This document shows positions 23,215 through 35,065 of a stretch of DNA of 64,000 nucleotides, in pieces; position 1 is the stretch's first letter, and every line of letters begins with the position of its first letter. A program made the position numbers and the translations under genes. The stretch lies in contig CM077651.1 in assembly GCA_039707465.1 (NCBI GenBank), positions 16,844,019 through 16,908,018 of the forward strand, given 5' to 3'. This stretch comes from Rhabdophis nuchalis (taxonomy: Eukaryota > Chordata > Lepidosauria > Squamata > Natricidae). The notes beneath the pieces were generated by a model. The model worked only from the letters and a program-made list of their open reading frames with translations. It was not told the DNA's origin and made no database searches.

Positions 23215-23243
23215 AGGAGCGAGCCATTTATATAAATATAGAT
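22797..23243 (+). repeat. Dispersed repeat with (CA)n near its 3' end, class not assigned
   Basis: Opens ACTAGCTGATAATCCAGCGT then TGCCTGGGTATTTAT and ends CAAGTTTGGTTGAAATTGTT ... (CA)n ... ATTTATATAAATATAGATT. This start/end pair recurs in many animal genomes. I cannot name the superfamily from sequence alone. Confidence 0.5.
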
Positions 23244-23712
23244 TCTTTATACTTTTTAGACAGGCTATGAACCAGTTTCAGCAATGGCAAATTCATTTCA
23301 CAGGATAGTGCTTTTATTGAAGCACTTTGTACATTTTTTTTAAAGGGAATGAGATGTACAAACAAAGACTAAAAGCAGCAACATTATGCTCAACTGGGGA
23401 GAAACACAGGCTTACTGTGTGCTTTATTTTATAATAAATAAATTGCTTTTGACTAGCAACAGCTAATGCTTGAAAAATATGATTGGAGATGCAGTAATAA
23501 TTAACTTCTTTCAAGAAAACTAAAGCCCCGAAGATACTCCGGGAATAACATATGTGTAAATCTCTCAAAAAAATGAAGAACTCTGTAGAGTTGGTAATCA
23601 AGCTCTTTGAATCTTGTGTCATTCTGGAACGAACCTAATTTGCTTCTCCGATTCACAAAGCATCTTATGTAAAGTTTTCTTTCTTGTATACCAAAACTAC
23701 TATAACTAAGGT

Positions 23713-23759
<47 letters not shown>

Positions 23760-24255
23760 CCACCATGGTGTTATTCAGCTACATGTGCATTTAGAATTTT
23801 ATGTAATGAATGATCTTTTCATTGCTGCAGTTTTCTTAATAGGCTTTTATCATAATGCCATCTTTACCTTCCTCCAGTCCACATTTGTCATTGTGCAGCT
23901 GTGACTGTCACACAAGATGTATGTCTAAAGGTATTTGAGAGCATTAAGTGGCTTTGGTAGCAAGAAGGATAGTTTCCTGGAAAGCCCTGTGTTTGATTCC
24001 CTCCTTGGGAAACTAAAAATGCTGTAATGGAAACAATGAGGGAGAATTGAAAAAAATGATATTCATCAAAGCATTCTCCATCTTTGAAATAGCCTCTTAT
24101 TAATTTATTTCAATGTGTTCACTGCCCAGCGTCCAATTATATTCACCCTTATGTCATAGTAACTCTTACAATGCCTGTATCTCCTAGGTACCTCTCTTCA
24201 CTACACATATGTTTTGTAAGAATTACTAAACCTTTAGGAAAGGTAGCATTCTGAT
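23244..24255. other. No gene seen; AT-rich DNA with a long (GT)n
   Basis: A (GT)n microsatellite of about 44 bp lies at 23714-23757. Nothing else recognised. Confidence 0.55.
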
Positions 24256-24257
24256 TT

Positions 24258-24785
24258 ACAATAGAATGACAGAGTTAGAAGGGATCTTGGAGGTTTTCTA
24301 GTCCAACTCTCTTCCTAGGCTGGAAATCCTACATCACTTCAGACAAATGGATATGCAACATCTTCTTAAAGACTTCCAGTGTTGGAGCATTCACAACTTC
24401 TGGCAGCAAGTTGTTCCACTGGTTAATTGTCCTAACTGTCAGGAAATTGCCCCTCAGTTCTAAGTTGCTTCTCTCCTTGATTCGTTTCTACCCATTGCTT
24501 CTTGTTCTACCCTCAGGTGCTTTGGAGAATAGTTTGATTCCCTCTTCCTTGTGGCAACCCCTGAGATATTGGAACATGGCTATCATGTCTCCCCTAATCC
24601 TTTTTTTCATTAAACTAGACATACCCAGTTTTACCCTAGTATTAACACTTCTTGTGATACTGATTCTATCCCTCTGTTTATGAAGCCTAGAATTGTGTTG
24701 GATTTTTTTTTTGGCAGCTGCTACACACAGTTGTCTCATATTTAAATGGCCCACTAGTATTCCAAGATCCCTCTCACAATTAGAT
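24258..24785 (-). mobile_element. CR1-type LINE, 3' fragment
   Basis: The left edge is the reversed CR1 3' end (AGAATGACAGAGTTAGAAGG, TTTCTAGTCCAACTC). Continues through TGGAGCATTCACAACTTCTG to TTCCAAGATCCCTCTCAC. Confidence 0.88.
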
Positions 24786-25027
24786 TTTTTTTTCTCACTT
24801 AGTTAGCTTTTGCTAAATATGGATATCTGGATATGCCTTGTCATTTAGATGAATGGTCTGGTTGCATCATACCATGCAAAGTGCCAATATCTCATGACCA
24901 AACCATGTGAATCAATTACTCCTTCAAATTTTTACATAGTTAATTGAGAAATTCTAATGATCGACCTTCCTTTCCAATTGATTCATTGAGATGTCCAAAG
25001 ACTCCAAAACCTTTTCCTGAATCTATT

Positions 25028-25785
25028 TCAGTCTTAAAGGCAAGAAAAATAAAATGCACAGGTACAGTATAGGTGGTACCTTGCTCAATAGTAGCAACTG
25101 TGAGAGGGATCTTGGAATCCTAGTGGACAACCATTTAAATATGAGCCAGCAGTGTGCAGCAGCTGCCAAAAAAGCCAACATAGTTCTAGGTTGCATAAAC
25201 AGAGGGATAGAATCTAGATCACATGAAGTGTTAATGACACTGTATAGTGCCTTGGTAAGGCCACACTTGGAATACTGCATACAGTTTTGGTCGCCACGAT
25301 GTAGAAAAGACGTGGAGACTCTGGAAAGAGTGCAGAGAAGAGCAACCAAGATGATTAGGGGACTGGAGACTAAAACATATGAAGAACGGTTACAGGAGCT
25401 GGGTATGTCTAGTTTGATGAAGAGAAGGACCAGGGGAGACATGATAGCAGTGTTCCGATATCTCAGGGGTTGCCACAAAGAAGAGAGAGTCAAACTATTC
25501 TCCAAGGCACCTGGGGGCAGGACAAGAAGCAATGGGTGGAAACTAATCAAGGAGAGAAGCAACTTAGAACTAAGGAGAAATTTCCTGACAGTTAGAACAA
25601 TTAACCTCTGGAACAGCTTGCCTCCAGAAGTTGTGAATGCCCCAACTCTGGAAGTCTTTAAAAAGATGTTAGATAGCCATTTGTCTGAAATGGTATAAGG
25701 TTCCTGCCCACGCAGGGGGTTGGACTAGAAGACCTACAAGGTCCCTTCCAACTCTGCTATTGTATTGTATTGTATTGTATTAAAC
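25028..25785 (+). mobile_element. CR1-type LINE, 3' fragment with open frame
   Basis: The frame 25054-25698 (214 codons) is uninterrupted and covers the region after the reverse transcriptase core: [80 protein letters not shown]. The 3' end is GGGTTGGACTAGAAGACCTA followed by four TGTAT pentamers. It lacks the endonuclease and catalytic reverse transcriptase and is a dead 5'-truncated insertion. The intact frame and clean tail make it a young copy. Confidence 0.92.
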
Positions 25786-25789
25786 CTAA

Positions 25790-26700
25790 TGAGACTAATT
25801 TAACATTAAAAAGCAAACTTGTTATCATGGGTGTCTCATCAGCAACTTACCTAATTAGTGATTCCATACACCATAAATGTCAACCTACGTTTATTTCAAC
25901 TTAAACAATATTCTTCTTTTTAAAGGTTTAAATGGACTACTGCACCAGATGGATTAGAAATATTTTTTTTAAAACTGAGGTGTCCTTGGTGTTCTCTAAG
26001 CTTGGTTATTTTCCTGCAGACATTTCTTGCAGACTTTTCATTATCCAAACTAGATAACATCATCGACACCCAAAGCGAACCAAAGACCCTTCATTTCAGC
26101 CCTGCGCTACAAATATTCTTCTTGATTAGATTTTGAAATAAACTATAAGAATCCATTTTATGGGTTGTTTAAGACCCTATTAAAATATAAACGAGGATTT
26201 TGAATCTAAATACAAGAAATCTTCCCATGGGTAAATGTTGTGGATCAGAGTAAAACATAATTAGAGGAAACTTTGCAGGCTGGACACTAAAGACACTGAT
26301 TCTAATTAAAGAAGAAGAGATTGACTAATAGAGAATAGAGAAAAGAATTAAAATTTTGCAAGAATTCAAGGATATTTGGAAACAATGGATCCGAAAATTT
26401 GTCCTACGTTTGCTACCATTAAAAAAGGATATAAAAGAGTATACAACTGGGCACCAAGCTATGTTGGATATGGATTTTAAAAATGAGAAAATAAAAGAAT
26501 GGGGGGAAAAAAGATTACATAGAACTGACAAATAAAATTGGCTGATTCTTATTAACTAAAAGATATCTACAAAAATATATATTAGAAGGGTGACTTGGAA
26601 AACTTTCTTATCTTGAACTCACAAAAGAGACTTGTTATGTTCATGAAGGAGTTCCTCAGAAAACAGAGGAAATAAATGGAAAACAGCTTTTGGGAGGTTG
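25790..26700. other. No gene seen; AT-rich DNA
   Basis: 26325-26530 (AAGGATATTTGGAAACAATG and AAAAGAATGGGG) could be a decayed L1-type piece, but the match is too weak to call. Confidence 0.4.
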
Positions 26701-26703
26701 TTT

Positions 26704-26741
26704 AAAGGGAATAAACAAAAGTGTTTTTGTTTATTCCCTTT
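26704..26741. repeat. Perfect 17-bp stem hairpin
   Basis: AAAGGGAATAAACAAAA (26704-26720), loop GTGT, and its exact reverse complement (26725-26741). Lies directly next to the fold-back locus 26743-27018. Confidence 0.95.
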
Positions 26742-26742
26742 G

Positions 26743-26756
26743 TTGAAAGAACAACA

Positions 26757-26801
<45 letters not shown>

Positions 26802-26966
26802 GTGGAACAGTGGTTAGAATGCAGTATTGCAGGCCAATTCAGCTTACTGCCAGGAGTTCGATCCTGAGCAGCTCAAGGTTGGCTCAGCCTTCCATCCTTC
26901 CGAGGTGGGTAAAATGAGGACCCAGATTGTTGGGAACAATAGGCTGACTCTGTAAATTGCTTAGAG

Positions 26967-27004
<38 letters not shown>

Positions 27005-27018
27005 TGTTGTTCTTTCAA
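26743..27018. repeat. Fold-back inverted repeat with (CA)n/(TG)n arms around a SINE
   Basis: TTGAAAGAACAACATCAC plus (AC)17 at 26743-26794 is mirrored by (GT)16 plus GTGATGTTGTTCTTTCAA at 26969-27018. The 18-bp unique part is identical in reverse complement and the match stops exactly there. The space between holds a SINE that ends abruptly. Confidence 0.93.
26795..26968 (+). mobile_element. Sauria-type SINE, 3'-truncated
   Basis: Head GAGTATGTGGAACAGTGG, B-box-like GAGTTCGATCCTGAGC, then ATGAGGACCCAGATTGTTGG, stopping at CTTAGAGAGG where the family would continue into the Bov-B-like end. The (TG)n arm starts at that point. Confidence 0.85.
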
Positions 27019-27019
27019 T

Positions 27020-27720
27020 TAGCTCTTGATGTTTTTTCTCAATCATGACTTAAATATTTGCTTATAAATAAAATATGGTTAAAAGAGGTTTTTTTTTAAA
27101 AAAATATAGATTTTTGGTATATGCTAAAGTTGTGAAGGATTTTCTGAGAAGTCAATAAAAAAATAACTTCTGGGATACTGTTGAAACAATTAAAAATTAA
27201 GATTTTTAATATGCTCCTATTTCTGGTAGCTCTTAATAGATTTTATTTTTACTAGTTTGAATAAGATTTTAAAGATTAATTTATAGAAAAGGCATAACAT
27301 ATGGAAAGAATATATATTTTTTGTTTAACTTTTAGAGAAAATGAAAAATTACTTGGAAAGGAACATGAAAGTGATTTGTTTTATTAAGGTCAAAATATAT
27401 GTGTTATTTCTGGTAGCTCTTAATAGATTTGTGCTGATTAAGATTGAATGTGGAAGCTTTTTAATGTAATATGAAATTTATATTACATAGATGAAATATG
27501 AGATATAGGAAGAAGAGATGTTTGGCTGCAATGTTAGAAAAGGTGATAAGTTACTGAAATTGTGCTGTCTTGATGAAAATGGAGCTCATTTTTATATTCA
27601 CATACACACAGAGCGATACATAAACAAACAAGCACACACAAACATACAAATATATTTTCCCTGTACATTTTTAGTGTTTAGTTTTTGATCTTGTATTTTA
27701 AAAATTTAATAAAATATAAT
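27020..27720. other. No gene seen; very AT-rich DNA
   Basis: TTTCTGGTAGCTCTTAATAG occurs twice (27223 and 27405 regions), a short direct repeat of unknown origin. Confidence 0.45.
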
Positions 27721-27725
27721 AAAAT

Positions 27726-27862
27726 GGAGCCGCGGTGGTGCAGTGGTTAGAGTGCAATACTGCAGGCTCCTTCTCCTGCCTGCCGGCTGCCTTCCATTTG
27801 GCAGTTCCAATCTCACCAGGCTCAAGGTTGACTCAGACCTCCATCCTTCTGAGACTGTGAGT
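27726..27862 (+). mobile_element. Sauria-type SINE, 3'-truncated
   Basis: The cleanest head in the window: GAGCCGCGGTGGTGCAGTGG then TTAGAGTGCAATACTGCAGG (A-box region), GTTCCAATCTCACC (B-box-like), and GACTCAGACCTCCATCCTTC. It ends near 27860. Confidence 0.85.
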
Positions 27863-28133
27863 TCTGGAAGACCTCCAAATTGTGCATCAGTTTTATTTGG
27901 GGAGAGGCACTCCAATCAAAACTAAAGATGAGATAAAAGAATCATGAAGCCATAGATACTTGATTTTACCTAAGAGATGCCTCCAATCATCTTCACAGTG
28001 GCCCTTCAGATGTCCTTTGACTCCCTAGGAGGAAACAATCACCTTAACCAGAATTTCTAATTACATTTTGCCACTCTCGTCATCATTATCATTATCAGCA
28101 CCATGATCATGGAATCCTTAATAAAGACTAAGA

Positions 28134-28385
28134 ATATAGAGCAAGGAATGATAGAGTTAGGAGGGACCTTGGACGTCTTCTAGTCCACTTCCCTACTCAA
28201 GCAGGAGGCCCTATACCATTATAGATAAATGATTGTCCACTCTCTTTTTGAAAGTCCCCAGTGATGAGTTACCCACCACTTATGAAAGCAAGTTATTCCA
28301 TTCATCAGTTGCTCTCACCATTAGGAAATTTCTCCTTTGTTTTAGGTTGCTTCTCTCCTTGTTTAATACCCATCCATAGTTAACA
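28134..28385 (-). mobile_element. CR1-type LINE, short 3' fragment
   Basis: Reversed CR1 3' end: GGAATGATAGAGTTAGGAGG, GTCTTCTAGTCCACTTCC, then AGGAAATTTCTCCTTTGTTT and TTGCTTCTCTCCTTG. Confidence 0.8.
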
Positions 28386-28431
28386 CCAAATTTAATACAC
28401 CTGCTCCCCCTTCACACCTGAGACCTTGTAG

Positions 28432-28722
28432 CACTAATGAGTCGCATGACATCAGGGAGGGAAAACGCCTCCTTGGGCCCCATTTCGACATTATCACTTA
28501 GGGATGTACTCATTTTTGTTGCCAGCAGTTTAGACATTAATGGCTGTGTGTTGCATTATTTTGAGGGGACCCCACATTTAACATTGTTACACAAGCTGTA
28601 TGCTCACTACTTTACCTTGTAGCCAAGTGCTATTTCTTCAGTGTTGTCACCTGAAAAGATAATACATAAATATTTATGAAATGTGAGGGGGTGTACTCAC
28701 TTCTGTGATATACTGTATAATT
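28432..28722 (+). mobile_element. Tc1-type DNA transposon, 3' remnant
   Basis: The block ATGACATCAGGGAGGGAAAA, TTGGGCCCCATTTCGACATT, TGTACTCATTTTTGTTGCCA, GCAGTTTAGACATTAATGGC and GGGGGTGTACTCACTTCTGT then GATATACTGTA matches, as I remember it, the 3' end of the Tc1-like elements common in teleost fishes. The right end is about 28722. The transposase body and left end are missing. Confidence 0.75.
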
Positions 28723-28724
28723 AA

Positions 28725-29785
28725 AAAGTATAAATAGAAGAGCTTCTTGTCATTCGGGGCTTCCTTTCTTTAAAAGGGGCCCGTCTTTGTTCAGCTGAAT
28801 AAACATGTCTTTAAAGGCAATTTTGGGTTCTTTTGTGTATTTTTACCAAGCCATACCTCAAATCTGGCATAACAGTACAGGGCATTTGCTTTTAAAAATG
28901 ACGTATAGACATAATTTTGTGGATTACTTTGAATGTAATGGAGGGGTGGTATTAACTTATCTTCCCTACCTGTTTGCAAATGTGAGCACGTGTATGTGTG
29001 TGCTCGGCCTTCCAGGTGTGTGCTTTGCCTAAAAAAGGGCCTAAATGGATGCCGTAGAGCGGGGGCAGATAGGTAGGGCCACCCGCGATTTCCGCTACTG
29101 ATTTGAGTGAACTGATGAGAACCAGCGGAATTCCACCTCTGATGTAATGGGATACATTGGCTGGCCCTTATATTCCCACAATAATTATAAAGCTGCTTCC
29201 TCTAACTTTGCTGGTTCCTTCCCACAACGGGAAAGCCAGCTGTGGAAAGCAATTACCAGACATTTTATTTCAGAGAATATTCTCCTTGCTGTTGATTTAA
29301 CAGGGGGACATCTCTGGTGACCCTCTTCTTTTGTAGCCTGACCTGATGAAACAAAACTCATGTTAAAGGTTACATCCATTTCCCAGACTACGAGTTCGTT
29401 AAGAATTCTAAATATTAATTACCTATAGCAAGGTCAGAAAAAAGAAAAGGAAAAAGAGAAGGAATAAATAATTATTTTTGAAGAGGCTGACTTCAGTCAG
29501 ATGATTCACTAGCCCAGTATTTCTCCTGTACACATACAAGAACAAATTCCCATAGACCAAATCCCAGCCCATTAAATAAAACAGAAGCTGTACTCTAATT
29601 GGATTCACTGATCTTAGTTTGTAGTCTACATTTACTAGGATACACACCAGTTATTGTTGTCCGGATGGCTTTCCAGTTAGAAAAAGTGAGCCACTATCAA
29701 AAAGCAATACAAGACTTTTATTTTAATTCTGATGCTTTAGTTTTCTAGTCCTTGATAGCATTTGTCTAAAGATGAGTGAGCAGAC
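28725..29785. other. No gene seen; contains a short hAT-end fragment
   Basis: 29070-29142 (GCCACCCGCGATTTCCGCTA to GGAATTCCACCTCTG) is the end of a hAT of the 21020 type. The rest is unassigned. Confidence 0.45.
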
Positions 29786-30167
29786 AAGAAGTGGGAGAAA
29801 GGAATGTAGACCATCAGAATTGGAAGGAACTTTTCAGGTCTTCTAGTCTAACAATCTACTCAAGCAGGACACCCTATAACATTTCAGATAAATGGCAGTC
29901 CAGTCTCTTCTTGAAAGTCTGCAGTGATGTAGCACCTACAACTTCTGAAGGCAAGCCGTTCCACTGGTTGAGTGTTCTCACTGTCAGGAAAATTCCTCTT
30001 ATTTATTCTTGGTTAGTTTCCACCCTTTGCTTCTTGTCTTGCCTTCTGTTCCTTTGAAAAAGAAGTTGGCCCTTTCTTCTTTGTGGCAACTCCTCAAGTA
30101 TTGGAACAGTGCTATCATGTTGCTACTAGTTCTTCTTTTCACGACACTAAACATACTTCAAATGGTT

Positions 30168-30800
<633 letters not shown>

Positions 30801-30930
30801 AATATTAAATATTATTAAATATTATCTAGCCCCCCCAATCAATTTTATTGCTCTTCTCTGCACTCTTTCCAGAGTCTCAAGATCTTTTTTATATATCATG
30901 GTGACCAAAACAGAATGCAGTATTCCTTTA

Positions 30931-31430
30931 AGAAGGCTTTTCTTTCTGTTTCTTTCTACTGTATTCCTTTAAGAAGGCTTCCTTCTTAAAAAGTAGACCT
31001 TTTTAAAGATCTTCAACCAAAGAACCATTTATCAGCATATGAACCCTGATTTGTTTGTTTGTTTATGTCACTTTGCCACTTTGAGAAAAAAATAGATATC
31101 AATTAGATATCTGGGATCATTCCTTTTAATTCCCAATTTAATCTTGAAATTATAAACTTCAACTCCAGAATGTAGAGATTTCCATACAGATAATTATAGA
31201 AAAATTATAGAAACAGCAACATTTATTTTTAAAAAAACTTTCATAAATATGAATTTCACTCTTCAACATTAAAAAAAAACACATTTTGAAAGTAATTTAT
31301 GCAATAACCTAAAAATCATAAAAGACTAAAAATACCATTAAAATCCATGGGATTATAATCACAAAAGAAGATACGAGCTTTGAAAACTATGATAATATAT
31401 AAATAAGCAAAGTTTGGGAGTGAATGTTAG
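30931..31430. other. No gene seen; AT-rich DNA
   Basis: TATTCCTTTAAGAAGGCTT occurs twice (30922 and 30962 regions), a short tandem-like duplication. Confidence 0.45.
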
Positions 31431-31433
31431 TAC

Positions 31434-31555
31434 ATGGAGTCATAGAATCATAGGACTTGGCCGTCTTCTAGTTCAACTCAGGGCAGGAATCCTTATTCCA
31501 TTCTGGGAAGATGGTTGTCCAATCTTTATTTGAAACTTCCATCATCCACAACCTA
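31434..31555 (-). mobile_element. CR1-type LINE, short 3' fragment
   Basis: Reversed CR1 end ATCATAGAATCATAGGACTT, TTCTAGTTCAACTCAGGGCA and TTGTCCAATCTTTATTTGAA. Confidence 0.65.
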
Positions 31556-31810
31556 CAATTGTTGTTAGTTGCAAAGTCATGTTCAACCCATTGCAACCCC
31601 ATGGACAATGTTCATCCAGGCCTTCCTGTTCTCTGGAGTCCATTCAAGCTCACGCTGACTGCTTCAGTGACTCCATCCAGCCACCTCATTCTCTGTCATC
31701 CCATTCTTCTTTTGCCCTCAATCCTTCCCAGAATGAGGCTCTTCTCCAGGGAGCTCTTCCTTCTCATTAGGTAGCCAAAGTCTTTGAGTTTAATCTTCAG
31801 GATCTGGCCT
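31556..31810. repeat. Old dispersed repeat, class not assigned
   Basis: TTGTTGTTAGTTGCAAAGTC, CCAGGCCTTCCTGTTCTCTG, CCACCTCATTCTCTGTCATC and CTCCAGGGAGCTCTTCCTTC resemble a repeat common to amniote genomes. Open frames here have no recognised domain. Confidence 0.5.
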
Positions 31811-32850
31811 TCTGAAGAGCAGTCAGGGTCAGTCAACTAATGCTAAATTATTATGTGCTCAAATGTGGTAAGGTTTGGCATTACCTGTAACAGAGTAATG
31901 TTGTGGCAGATGATGGAATTTAGAAAGATAGATAAATTTATTTTTCTGCTTAGAGAAAAGACAATATCTACATTTATTGTGCAGTGGAAACCCATTGTAG
32001 ACTTTTTACATGAAAATGAATGGATGGTTGTGGTTTTGATTAAGAAAAAAAATAGTTAATAGGGAAAAAAGAGTGTTTCTCTTTGTAACCATAAAGTAAA
32101 AGATAATTTTACTTGTATTTGCTGCAAGGATAATCAGAAACCACTGTTTAAAGTTCATCATTTCTTCTTGCACTTTTGTCTTTCATTTGTGTTTCTTTTT
32201 TTCTTATCATCTTATTCTTTGCTTTGAATTAGTTTTTCATAGCATGTATCTTCTTTTGAAAACTTTTATGTTTTTTGCTGAATTATAAGGGAACTATTTG
32301 AAAGCCAAAAAATATTTTACTTTTGAGAAATTTTCCAATGACTGAGTGCCATTGTAAGAAAGAAAGAAGAAAGTCAGTCTTTCTTCTACAGGAAATATGC
32401 TACGTGATGGTGCAATACTCAATGACATATTTAATGGTGCTTGTCAATGAACTATTGAATTGTCAGAAGTAATTCAAAGCAGAGGACAAAACAGTTCTCA
32501 AAAATCTAAAAAAGAATCAAACCATAACTATCCTCCCAGCAGACAAATATTAATATTAATAATAATAATAATAATAAATTTTATTTATATCCCACTCTCT
32601 CTCCCCGAAGGGACTCGAATATTGAATCATATTTATTGTGGAAGGGACAATATATATACAAAAAGCCGAATAATTACTAGAGGGTAAAATAAGCTTACAT
32701 TTCAGTAAACAGTTCAGTAAACAGACATCAGACAACCTGATCCATGAACCAAGAAAGCCAAATCACAAAAGAAGAACAACAGGTAAAAAGCAATGTATGT
32801 ATGTCTCAAATTACACAAATCCAACATGCAACTGTATTACTACCAGGGAC
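31811..32850. other. No gene seen; AT-rich DNA with an L2 tail fragment
   Basis: 32555-32622 (ATAATAATAAATTTTATTTA then CTCTCCCCGAAGGGACTCG) is the reversed 3' tip of an L2 of the 61164 type. The rest is unassigned. Confidence 0.5.
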
Positions 32851-32851
32851 C

Positions 32852-35021
32852 CAGTGGCGTAGCGTGGGTTGTCAGCACCCGGGGCAAGGCAAGTAATTTG
32901 CGCCCCCTAACCCGTGGATTTTAGCACTCGAGTCTCTTCCACTAGATTAGTTAAAGAAACCCTTACCCCCTAAGCACATGTATTGTTTGTTATGAAAATA
33001 CTGATTTAATTAAAGTAAAATGCATCTAAATACAAGTTTATTTTCAAACACTTTATTGAGTGTGAACATGCATTACACATTCTCCACATTTTCAGCAGGT
33101 CTATGAATACAAATCTACAAATGTAGTAACCTAGCATGGGCCATGCTATTATATGTCGTCTCACAACCATCATATCAAGATGATATCAATATCAAGAACA
33201 AAAACTAAGCATCAAAATGGAACCATACCCTGGAGATGATCCAAGACTGGGCTAGATGGAGCCAACTTCCTCAATCCTGTACATCTAATTGTAATTCTTT
33301 AATAGAAGTGCAAGATATCAATCTGTATATAATATACAGATTAATTTAAATTTGCCTGCTTTTAATTAGCGCAAATTTTTCAACAACGGAATTGCCGTTG
33401 TTGATGCTACAGAATCACGTAGTTGCCCTTTGTGTAGGCAATGATTGTCAGAGGAAAAACAGCACATTCTTCAGCTGGAATTTTTAGACCTTTTGAGGAC
33501 ATGAGAGCAGTGGGACATGGTGGCATACTGCAGGAGGAAAAAGGACCACCGAACCAATGCATCATTTTTCTGTAGTTACCCAAGCAGCATTCAACCATTT
33601 TATCACAAGGAGCAAGTTCACCAACACTTGACCAGTTTACAAGAAGCAAGTTCACAGAAGTCATTCAAAGCACCAGAACAGAGTTCACAAGATAGAGCTT
33701 ATCGTTTCAAAGGAGGCAAAAGAAAGGCTTCTTTCCCATTCAGAAACCCCACCTTCAACACAGTCTGCTCATTCAGAATTTGTGTTCTTGTAGGCTGTAT
33801 CATCCAATTTCTGTTTCATGTGGATACTCAGGATTTATATAGGCCTAGCAATTAAAATAATGTTGACGTCTTGGAATTTTAACTGCCCTTTCAAACCTTA
33901 CCAAGGGAGGTATATAGAACAGTACAGTACAAGTAGTGGGAGTGGTCAAAGTACGCAGTACTTACTTATCTATATCACAAACTTAATAGCACATACAAGT
34001 GTAGTTGGGTAAATATCTACAATAGGCATGCCTTTAAAGCCTCAAAGTAATCAAGTTATGACTCATTTCTGCTAGGTTACTCTGAAAACCGACTAAAACA
34101 CAACCTCAAAGTCTTAAAAAAAAAACTAATTTTCATTTATCCCAAGTCAAAAAAAAGTATTCAGGCAGAAAATGTCAGAAGGGACAATAATAAAAACTTT
34201 TAAGGAAAAGGTGCAAGTTCCCACCTTAAAAACAATGAAACCAATGCAAGTTCCTTCATATTGGCATGAAATTCTGAGAGGAAGAACAAGGATTGCTGAG
34301 CTCAGACTGTCTTTTTGAAAAAAATGTTTCAAATACTGTACTTTTAAATTTGTTTTTAAAAATATATGTGCTTACTGCAAAACATCAGCAAATCAGGATG
34401 TTGTTCAGAATTGGTGACATTTTTTATTTAACACTTTTAGGGGATGCTAACTTGAGTACCTTGGTTTTAAAACCCTATACAAGTGTCCTTCAATTCAATG
34501 GGCTTTACTCCACAACTGGTCATCTTCTCTAAGGGCCACAAAAGCTACCTCATAGATACGGATTGTAGATGTCAAGATTGACCTCTGAATGAATGCTTAG
34601 GAAACCCGACCTAAAAACCCCAAACCGTACAGAGGGACTACTACTCTTTCTGCCACCACCTCCCTTCTCAAAACTACTAGAGGCATCTGGTTGAGAGCGA
34701 CTTTCCACATCCCCTTTCGAAGTATAAACTTCCTTCCAAAACAAACAGGCAGCACCTTTCCGGGACCTCTCCCAGGAACATGGGACACCCTTGTAAGTGA
34801 TTTGCCGGCGCTGCTTGCAGCTTCCAGCTGGAAGGGTAAGAGAAAGCCCATCCTCCCAACCACTCAGGTAACTCAAGCAGAAGCAGCGACAGGTGTTTCC
34901 GCCGTCCCTTCCTCCGAGAACAGCGTCCCCCCCCCGTCATCCTCGCACTACATGCCCTCCTCCCTTTCCCTTTTAACCGTCCTGGAGCCACCGCCGCCGT
35001 TGGTTCTCTCCCAAATGCGGG

Positions 35022-35065
<44 letters not shown>

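Noticed and set aside
27726..27862. tRNA gene, because of A- and B-box-like sequences
   Set aside because: No cloverleaf can be completed, and the boxes are followed by the SINE body. The same holds for the other SINE heads (9672, 37262, 57876).
31556..31810. Bov-B or other RTE LINE fragment
   Set aside because: The sequence feels like a known amniote repeat, but I could not support a specific family or coding motif.
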